Assembly: GCF_001439805.1 (NCBI RefSeq)
Contig: NZ_JYLK01000010.1
Location: 124,001-188,000, forward strand
DNA length: 64,000 nt
Direction: 5' to 3'
DNA from: Pseudomonas trivialis
GTDB taxonomy: Bacteria; Pseudomonadota; Gammaproteobacteria; Pseudomonadales; Pseudomonadaceae
The position numbers and the translations under genes are program-made. Numbering within the stretch: the stretch's first letter is position 1; each line of letters opens with the position of its first letter. Under the pieces are notes generated by a model. That model saw only the letters and a list, made by a program, of their open reading frames with translations. It was not told the origin of the DNA and ran no database searches. This document shows positions 52,836 to 61,847 of this stretch, piece after piece.

Positions 52836-52847
52836 TCCAGTCCTGGA
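52836..52847. promoter_or_regulatory. Small palindrome, possible operator between dauR and dsd
   Basis: TCCAGTCCTGGA is a perfect inverted repeat of TCCAG around TC, in the 70 nt between divergent starts 52822 and 52893. It might be the operator of the DauR-like regulator. Short, so chance is possible. Confidence 0.3.
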
Positions 52848-52892
52848 CAGGCCGTCAATTTGGCTGCCGTCCCCCTTTGTGGAGCTGCAACC

Positions 52893-53996
52893 ATGGACAC
52901 CCCTGCCGCACTGCTCGACACGGTCAAACTGCAGCGCAATATCCAGCGCATGCAGCAGCGCGCCGACAGCCTGGGCGTGCACCTGCGCCCCCATGTCAAA
53001 ACCCATAAATGCGCGCCAGTCGTGGCCGCGCAGCTCGCCGCCGGCGCTCGCGGCATCACCGTGTCGACGCTCAAGGAAGCCGAGTACTTTTTCGAACTGG
53101 GTATCGAGGACATTCTGTACGCCGTGTGCATTGCCCCGCACAAACTGCCCCAGGCGCTGGCATTGTGGCGCCGTGGTTGCGCGCTGACGCTGATCACCGA
53201 CAGCCTTGCCGGAGCCAGCGCCATCGTCGATTTCGGCAAAGAACACGGCGCGACCTTCGCGGTGATGATCGAGATCGACTGCGACGGCCACCGCTCCGGG
53301 GTCAAGCCGCAGGCCCCGCTCTTGCTGGACATTGCCGCCGTGCTCGGCGACAGGCTCGCCGGCGTCATCACCCATGCCGGGGAAAGCTACGGCCTTGACA
53401 CCCCCGACGCCTTGCAGGCCATCGCCGAACAGGAACGCGCGCGCTGCGTTGAGGCCGCCCAGCGCATTCGCGCCAGCGGCCAGCCCTGCCCCCAGGTCAG
53501 CGTCGGCTCCACGCCCACTGCGTTGTCGGCGGCGAACCTGGACGGCGTCACCGAATTGCGCGCCGGCGTGTACGCGTTTTTCGACCTGGTGATGCACAAC
53601 ATCGGCGTATGCCGCCTCGACGAACTGGCCTTGAGCGTGCTCACCACGGTCATCGGCCACCAGCCGGAAAAGGGCTGGATCATCACCGATGCCGGCTGGA
53701 TGGCCATGAGCCGTGACCGTGGCACTCAATCCCAACAGCACGATTTCGGCTATGGCCAGGTCTGTGATGAGCACGGCGAGCCCATCGCCGGCTTGCTGCT
53801 GGGCAGCGCCAACCAGGAACACGGCGTGGCGCAATTCGCGCACACCGACCTCGACGTGGTCACCCGCTTTCCACTCGGCACACGCCTGCGCATCCTGCCC
53901 AACCACGCCTGCGCAACAGGCGCCCAGTTCGGCAGCTACAGCGCGCTGCTGGAGAACGGCCAACGCCAGGACTGGCCTCGCCTGCGAGGCTGGTAG
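52893..53996 (+). CDS. D-threonine aldolase/D-serine dehydratase-family PLP enzyme (DSD1-like)
   Basis: A 367-residue alanine-racemase-fold PLP enzyme of the DSD1 family that cleaves or deaminates D-3-hydroxyamino acids. The PLP lysine motif is in LRPHVKTHKCAPV; GITVSTLKEAEYF, SVGSTPTAL and LPNHACATG (metal-binding HxC of this family) are seen. Start at 52893 (MDTPAALLDTVKLQRN) has GGAG 9 nt upstream; an ATG at 52821 is in frame but overlaps the regulator's start. It is the target gene of the DauR-like regulator by location. RidA could then remove the enamine intermediate. Confidence 0.88.
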   Translation: MDTPAALLDTVKLQRNIQRMQQRADSLGVHLRPHVKTHKCAPVVAAQLAAGARGITVSTLKEAEYFFELGIEDILYAVCIAPHKLPQALALWRRGCALTLITDSLAGASAIVDFGKEHGATFAVMIEIDCDGHRSGVKPQAPLLLDIAAVLGDRLAGVITHAGESYGLDTPDALQAIAEQERARCVEAAQRIRASGQPCPQVSVGSTPTALSAANLDGVTELRAGVYAFFDLVMHNIGVCRLDELALSVLTTVIGHQPEKGWIITDAGWMAMSRDRGTQSQQHDFGYGQVCDEHGEPIAGLLLGSANQEHGVAQFAHTDLDVVTRFPLGTRLRILPNHACATGAQFGSYSALLENGQRQDWPRLRGW

Positions 53997-54025
53997 AACG
54001 ACGATCCAATCAATCTGACTCGGTC

Positions 54026-54282
54026 TTTGTGGAGGCCCCGCCAAGTCTTCGACTTGGCGCTGTCGCGCAGCGAACTGGGGCCTCTGTGGCGAGCGGGCTT
54101 GCCCCGCGTTGGGGTGCGAAGCGCCCCCAATCAACAAAAACGCGGCGTACCTGACCCTGCGCAGAACAGGGTTTTGGGGCTGCTGCGCAGCCCAGCGCGG
54201 GGCAAGCCCGCTCGCCACAGGAATGTAGCTGCCTGAAACTTCAGGTTTTACATTCAATAAATTATTTTGTGTTTGATAAAAG
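54026..54282. repeat. Right arm of the long inverted repeat
   Basis: About 257 nt that pair with 46361-46617 in inverted orientation. It begins with GGAGGCCCCGCCAAGTCTTCG, contains the GTGGCGAGC-type REP palindrome (54087-54227) and ends with TTATTTTGTGTTTGATAA. It fills most of the 342 nt gap between the D-amino acid enzyme and the GNAT gene; no gene is seen in it. Confidence 0.85.
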
Positions 54283-54338
54283 CTGGCTTGCCTTAATGCC
54301 AGTCAGTTAAGCGCGCTTCCACGATTGATCCATTCCCA

Positions 54339-55007
54339 TCACCCCAAAAACAACCGAACCTTGCGCTCCAACTGATCCAGATGCCGATCCCGCTGCTTCT
54401 CCGCATCCACCATCGCCCGCTTGCCATGCTTCTGAAGCAGGTACGCATGAATCTGCCGCACCTCCAGCGAGCCATAGATGGACGCCACATCCAGCACCCC
54501 CATCAACCCATCCGTGCCGTAATCGCGGGTATTCATCACCACCTGCGTTCCGCGCGCGCCCAGCACCTGAAACCCCATGGCCTCAAACACCGCCACCTTC
54601 TCGACCGCACACCCCAGTTCCACGTGGGGATAACGCGCCAGCACTTCTCCCATCATCGCGCGTCCCACCCCCTGCCGCCGCCGACCGGCCTGCACCGCCA
54701 TAAAGGCCACGCCGCAGGCCTCGGGGTCATTTTTCACCGGCAGGTACAGCAGAAAACCGATGACCTTTTCCGGATCGTTATCGTCGGTGGCCACGATCAA
54801 CTCAACCGCAATGCCCTTCTCACCGTTCAATGCCTCCAGGTACAGGTGCACCTCAAAGCCGATGGCGTACTGATAGAGGTTGTAGAGCAGATTGCTCGGC
54901 GGCAGCGCAACGCTGCTGATGTCGGTAAGGTTGTCCACCACCATCTGCACAATCTGGCTATTGACCGGCTCGGGGCACGGCGTGGTGTAGCGGGTAAGGC
55001 TGAACAT
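54339..55007 (-). CDS. GNAT-family N-acetyltransferase
   Basis: A 222-residue GNAT-fold protein. The acetyl-CoA site is in VAFMAVQAGRRRQGVGRAMMGEVLARYP, with the Q/RxxGxG/A motif RRQGVG. The C-terminal 60 residues (TRDYGTDGLMGVLDVASIYGS...) are an extension peculiar to a Pseudomonas group. A start at 55007 is preferred (AGGA six nt upstream) over 55013. Substrate unknown. Confidence 0.85.
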   Translation of the reverse strand: MFSLTRYTTPCPEPVNSQIVQMVVDNLTDISSVALPPSNLLYNLYQYAIGFEVHLYLEALNGEKGIAVELIVATDDNDPEKVIGFLLYLPVKNDPEACGVAFMAVQAGRRRQGVGRAMMGEVLARYPHVELGCAVEKVAVFEAMGFQVLGARGTQVVMNTRDYGTDGLMGVLDVASIYGSLEVRQIHAYLLQKHGKRAMVDAEKQRDRHLDQLERKVRLFLG

Positions 55008-55179
55008 GCACATTCCTGGGATTCAACTTCAAGGCTGGCGCAATTGTACCCGTAGCCGCCCGGTCAGTGCCCCACGCCGTGCGCAAACAACCGCTGACGC
55101 AAAAAAACAAAAAAGGCGTTGCACCAGACCGGGTTACATCGCGCATCATGGGCACTTTCAAGTTCAAGGGTTAACGTCC

Positions 55180-56031
55180 ATGCGCGTTCTGTCATTGATG
55201 ATGGGTCTCACGACGCTGGCCGCCAGTACGGTGTTCTGCGCCAGCGCGATGGCGAATGAAGAAAGTCAGCTGGTACAACAGATCAACGAGTACCGCAGCC
55301 AGGTGCAGCGCTGCGGCGACCAGGGTTCCCAGGAGCTGCCGCCATTGGCCAGCGACACGCGGCTGGTGCTGCCGGCCAACAATGTCGGCGATCTGCAGCA
55401 AGCGCTCGCCCGTGCGGCCTACCCGATGGTGAATGTGCAGGCCATCAGCCTGTCCGGCCCCAGGGATGCCCAGGCGGCGATGAAGGCGGTGCGTGAGAGT
55501 TTCTGCCGGGTGGTGCTGGACCCGCAATTTGTCGATATCGGCGTGAGCAACAGCGGCCAGGACTGGCGCATCGTGCTCGCCCGCCCGCTGCTCACCAGCG
55601 GCCTCGGCGACTGGCAGACCGAAGGCCGGCAAGTGCTCAACCTGATCAATGCCGCCCGCGAACAAGCGCGCCAGTGCGGCACCCAGGCCTTCGCCGCCAC
55701 CACGCCACTGTCGTGGAACGAAACCCTGGCCAGCGCCGCCAACAGCCATACGCGCAACATGGCCAACGGCAACTTCTTCGACCACCTGGACCACGACGGG
55801 CGCACGCCTGGCGACCGCGCCGAACTGGCCGGGTATATCGCAAAAAACATCGGCGAAAACATCGCCGCCGGCCTGGACACGCCGCGCAAGGTGGTCGACG
55901 GCTGGCTCGCCAGCCCTGGCCATTGCGCCAACCTGATGAACCCGCAATTTCGCGAACTGGGCGCCGCTTATGCGATGGACCCGAAAAGCGACGCGGGCAT
56001 TTACTGGACCGCCGTATTTGCCGCCCAGTGA
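55180..56031 (+). CDS. Secreted CAP/SCP-domain protein
   Basis: A 283-residue periplasmic or secreted protein with a Sec signal (MRVLSLMMGLTTLAASTVFCASAMA). The C-terminal CAP domain (residues about 150-283) has LNLINAAREQARQCG, SHTRNMANGNFFDHLDHDGRTPGDRAELAGY and NIGENIAAG, then GWLASPGHCANLMNP, which are classical CAP1/CAP2 motifs with conserved His and Glu. Residues 28-145 are a separate N-terminal domain of unknown type. Role unknown; possibly envelope or host interaction. Divergent from the GNAT gene. Confidence 0.9.
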   Translation: MRVLSLMMGLTTLAASTVFCASAMANEESQLVQQINEYRSQVQRCGDQGSQELPPLASDTRLVLPANNVGDLQQALARAAYPMVNVQAISLSGPRDAQAAMKAVRESFCRVVLDPQFVDIGVSNSGQDWRIVLARPLLTSGLGDWQTEGRQVLNLINAAREQARQCGTQAFAATTPLSWNETLASAANSHTRNMANGNFFDHLDHDGRTPGDRAELAGYIAKNIGENIAAGLDTPRKVVDGWLASPGHCANLMNPQFRELGAAYAMDPKSDAGIYWTAVFAAQ

Positions 56032-56202
56032 TCCTTGGGCGGCGGCCCAAAAAACCTGATGTTTATCTATTCGATTGGATAGAGAATCAAAGTGCCATCT
56101 AGTAGATAATTGCGCTGAACTGGCGACGATCATTCGGGTCTGTAGCTGGCGACCTGACATTTCAGGCAATACTCGAACCGTGGCAGATAAGGTGTTGACC
56201 CG

Positions 56203-58389
<2,187 letters not shown>

Positions 58390-58390
58390 G

Positions 58391-59557
58391 CTAATCCGCC
58401 ACGGCCACCTGATTGCGGCCCATTGCCTTGGCGCGGTACAGCGCCTTGTCGGCGGTGTTCATCAAATCATGCAGGTCGAGGTCCCGGGCCTGGGTCGAGG
58501 CCAGGCCGAGGCTGGCAGTAAGGCCATGCACCGGCTCGGATGCCAGCCCCGCCACCGCTTTGACCAGTTGTTCGGCGATAGCCCGTGCGGTTTCCAGCGA
58601 CGTATTGGGCAACAGCACCGCAAACTCCTCGCCGCCCAGACGGCCATACACATCGGCCTGGCGAAACGAGGTGCTGATCACTCCGCCAATCTGGCGCAAC
58701 ACCTGATCGCCGGCCTGATGGCCGTAGGTGTCGTTGATCGCCTTGAAGTGGTCCATGTCCATCATCAGCGCACACAACGGCTGCTGCTGATGGCGGCATT
58801 GCGCGTACAACACATGAGCATGTTCAAAAAACGCACGGCGGTTCATCAGACCGGTGAGTTCGTCAGTCTGCGCAGCACGCGTGGAAATGCTGTGGGCCCG
58901 CTCCATCTGGCGGGTCAGGCGGAAGGCTTTTTCCAGCGCATCGGACAACTTGCGCGTGGCGCTGACCACAAAGGAGGAGAACACCAGCACGGCGATGGCC
59001 ACCCCCACTTGCATGGGCGACGGCTGCGCCAGCAGCCAGAATGAACAGGGCAACAACACCAGGCCCATGGACACCAGTGTCATTGAGCGATAAGCCGAGT
59101 AACTGGACACCGCGCTGACCGACATGCCCACCGTAAAGAGCATGACCAGAACCTGGGACAGACGGTCGTCGGTGGGCATCAGCGCAAAGGCACCGGTGCC
59201 CCACACGGCGGCGGAGAGGATGAGGGTGATCCAGTAACGGCGCTCCCAGCGCTGCGGGGTGCGCTCGCTGTTGGGGCAACGGAACCAGTCGGTGAACATC
59301 TTGACCCGCAGCAGCGACGTCAGTGCCAGCACCACCAGCCACACCAGCATGACGCCGTGATCAAAACGGTCCCAGCACAGCCAGCAGAGCATGACGGCAG
59401 CCAGGTAACTACCGAAAATCGCGGAAAAGGATTGGCGAAAGAGCTGATGCAACCGGTCGGTTCGCACCTGCTCTTCGATAAAACCATCCTGGTCCTGCCC
59501 ACGCCCTAGGCCATTCATGAAAGCTGCCCGCTCCGCCTGCCATGACAAAGGCGCCAT
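58391..59557 (-). CDS. Membrane diguanylate cyclase with I-site
   Basis: A 388-residue protein that makes c-di-GMP. Six hydrophobic helices occupy residues 45-200, then a short linker and a GGDEF domain. The active motif is GGEEF at 308-312 and a product-inhibition I-site RQAD lies at 299-302, five residues upstream, so feedback control is expected. DELTGLMNRRAFF and YGHQAGDQVLRQIG are present. Start at 59557 has an AGGG site; MNGLGRG at 59518 is an alternative. The N-terminal helices could sense an unknown input. Confidence 0.9.
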   Translation of the reverse strand: MAPLSWQAERAAFMNGLGRGQDQDGFIEEQVRTDRLHQLFRQSFSAIFGSYLAAVMLCWLCWDRFDHGVMLVWLVVLALTSLLRVKMFTDWFRCPNSERTPQRWERRYWITLILSAAVWGTGAFALMPTDDRLSQVLVMLFTVGMSVSAVSSYSAYRSMTLVSMGLVLLPCSFWLLAQPSPMQVGVAIAVLVFSSFVVSATRKLSDALEKAFRLTRQMERAHSISTRAAQTDELTGLMNRRAFFEHAHVLYAQCRHQQQPLCALMMDMDHFKAINDTYGHQAGDQVLRQIGGVISTSFRQADVYGRLGGEEFAVLLPNTSLETARAIAEQLVKAVAGLASEPVHGLTASLGLASTQARDLDLHDLMNTADKALYRAKAMGRNQVAVAD

Positions 59558-59609
59558 TGTGGCACCCTGCCACTAGCCTGGACAACTGAATCCAGCACGG
59601 TAGAGCCTT

Positions 59610-61847
59610 TTAACTCAACTCAGGGCGCAAAATCAGGACGCCCAGCGGTGGCAGATTCAACGACAGCGACACCGGTTGGCCATGACGTGGCTCGTCGTGG
59701 GTGAAGACGCCACCGCCGTTGCCGAAATTGGAACCTGCGTAGGTGTCCGCATCACTGTTGATCACCTCGCTCCAACGCCCGGCGAACGGCACGCCCACGG
59801 TGTAGGCCTCACGGGGCAACGGGGTAAAGTTGGCCACCACCAGCACCGGCTTGCCATCCTTGCTCCAGCGCAGCCAGGCAAAAACGCTGTTGATGGCATC
59901 GTCGCCGATCAGCCACTGGAAGCCTTGCGGCGCATCGTCCTGCTCGTGCAGCGCGGGCTCCTCGCGGTACAGTCGGTTCAAGTCACCCACCAGTTTCTGC
60001 ACACCCCGGTGTTCGGGGTATTGCAGCAAGTACCAGTCCAATTGTTGATCGTGGTTCCACTCGCGCCATTGGCCAAACTCGCAGCCCATGAACAGCAGCT
60101 TCTTGCCCGGGTGCATCCACATGAAGCTCAGATAGGCCCGCAGGTTGGCGAATTTCTGCCAGCGGTCCCCGGGCATCTTGTCGATCAGCGAATGCTTGCC
60201 GTGCACCACCTCGTCGTGGGAGATCGGCAGGATAAAGCGCTCGGACCAGGCATACACCAAGCCGAAGCTCAGTTCGTTGTGGTGATGTGCGCGGTACACC
60301 GGATCCTGCTGGATGTAATGCAGCGAATCATGCATCCAGCCCATGTTCCACTTGTAGTTGAAGCCCAGTCCGCCCTGCTGGGTCGGTTGGCTGACGCCGG
60401 GCCAGGCCGTGGACTCTTCGGCGATCACCAGCGCACCGGGCGCTTCGAGGGCGACCACGTCGTTCAGGTGGCGCAAAAAGTCGATGGCTTCCAGGTTTTC
60501 CCGCCCGCCGTGGCGGTTGGGCACCCATTCACCGGCCTTGCGCGAATAGTCGCGGTACAGCATCGACGCCACCGCATCCACGCGCAGACCGTCGATGTGG
60601 AAATGCTTCAGCCAGTGCAACGCCGACGCCAGCATGAACCCGTGCACTTCGGTGCGGCCCAGGTTGTAGATCAGCGTATCCCAGTCCTGGTGGAAACCTT
60701 CCAGCGGGTTGGCATATTCGTACAGCGCAGTGCCGTCGAATTGCGCCAGGCCGTGGGTGTCGGTCGGGAAATGCGCCGGTACCCAGTCGAGGATCACGCC
60801 GATATCGGCCTGGTGCAGGGCGTTGACGAAGTACGCAAAATCTTCCGGCGAGCCAAAACGCGCGCTCGGAGCAAACTGCGACAACGCCTGGTAACCCCAC
60901 GAACCGCCAAATGGGTGTTCCATGATCGGCATCAGCTCGATATGGGTAAAGCCCAGCTCCTGCACGTAAGGAATCAGACGCTCAGCCAATTCACGCCAGC
61001 CGTACTGGCGCGACACCTCGCCTGCCTCGTCCAGCTCGCACTGCCAGGAGCCCACATGCAGCTCATAGATCGACAGCGGCGCCGAAGCTTTCTGCTTGTC
61101 GGGGCGCGCCTGCATCCAGTCGTGGTCCTGCCAATCCACCTGCAACGGTGGCGCCACTTTGGACGCGGTGTCGGGCGGCAGCTGAGTGGCCAGGGCCATG
61201 GGATCGGCCTTGAGCGGCAGGATGCCGTGGGCGCCGAGAATCTCGTATTTGTAAGCTGCCCCCGGCTGCAGGCGCGGGATGAAAATCTCCCACACGCCCG
61301 ACGGATGCCGCAGACGCATTGGATGACGGCGACCGTCCCAGATATTGAAATCGCCCACCACCGACACCCGCCGGGCGTTCGGCGCCCACACGGCAAACCG
61401 CACCCCCTGCACGCCGTCGACGCTGGTCACCTGGGCACCCAGGCAACTGCCGAGGTCGCGGTGATTGCCTTCGGCAAACAGGTACAGGTCCATTTCACCC
61501 AGCAGCAGCTGGCTGAAGCTGTAGGGGTCTTCGGTGATCTGCTCACCGCCGGCCCACTGGATTTTCAACAGGTAATCCTGACGCGTGGCGAAGTGCCCGA
61601 TGAACAGGCCCGGCACCTGGGTCGCCTCCAGGCTGCCGATCGACTCGCCACCGTCGCGGGTCAATACCTGCACACTCAGGGCTTCGGGCAGGAACGCGCG
61701 AATGAACTGCCCGCCCTGCTCATCATCATGGGGACCCAGAATCGAGAACGGGTCCGGGTGCTCGGCGCGCACCAGCGCTTCAACGTCTCTGGACGCCGGC
61801 ATTGCAGTCAACTTGGGCTGCAGCGGTTCTTTATTGATATAGCTCAT
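59610..61847 (-). CDS. glgB: 1,4-alpha-glucan branching enzyme
   Basis: A 745-residue GH13 enzyme that adds alpha-1,6 branches to glycogen. An N-terminal CBM48 module (residues about 130-225, VRFAVWAPNARRVSVVGDFN) precedes a catalytic barrel with DGLRVDAVASMLYRDYSR (nucleophile Asp), VIAEESTAW (acid/base Glu) and ISHDEVVHGK. The length and domain order match E. coli GlgB. Its ATG overlaps the treS stop (ATGA). In Pseudomonas it usually stands with treS/maltokinase and glgE in the GlgE pathway from trehalose to glucan. Confidence 0.96.
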   Translation of the reverse strand: MSYINKEPLQPKLTAMPASRDVEALVRAEHPDPFSILGPHDDEQGGQFIRAFLPEALSVQVLTRDGGESIGSLEATQVPGLFIGHFATRQDYLLKIQWAGGEQITEDPYSFSQLLLGEMDLYLFAEGNHRDLGSCLGAQVTSVDGVQGVRFAVWAPNARRVSVVGDFNIWDGRRHPMRLRHPSGVWEIFIPRLQPGAAYKYEILGAHGILPLKADPMALATQLPPDTASKVAPPLQVDWQDHDWMQARPDKQKASAPLSIYELHVGSWQCELDEAGEVSRQYGWRELAERLIPYVQELGFTHIELMPIMEHPFGGSWGYQALSQFAPSARFGSPEDFAYFVNALHQADIGVILDWVPAHFPTDTHGLAQFDGTALYEYANPLEGFHQDWDTLIYNLGRTEVHGFMLASALHWLKHFHIDGLRVDAVASMLYRDYSRKAGEWVPNRHGGRENLEAIDFLRHLNDVVALEAPGALVIAEESTAWPGVSQPTQQGGLGFNYKWNMGWMHDSLHYIQQDPVYRAHHHNELSFGLVYAWSERFILPISHDEVVHGKHSLIDKMPGDRWQKFANLRAYLSFMWMHPGKKLLFMGCEFGQWREWNHDQQLDWYLLQYPEHRGVQKLVGDLNRLYREEPALHEQDDAPQGFQWLIGDDAINSVFAWLRWSKDGKPVLVVANFTPLPREAYTVGVPFAGRWSEVINSDADTYAGSNFGNGGGVFTHDEPRHGQPVSLSLNLPPLGVLILRPELS

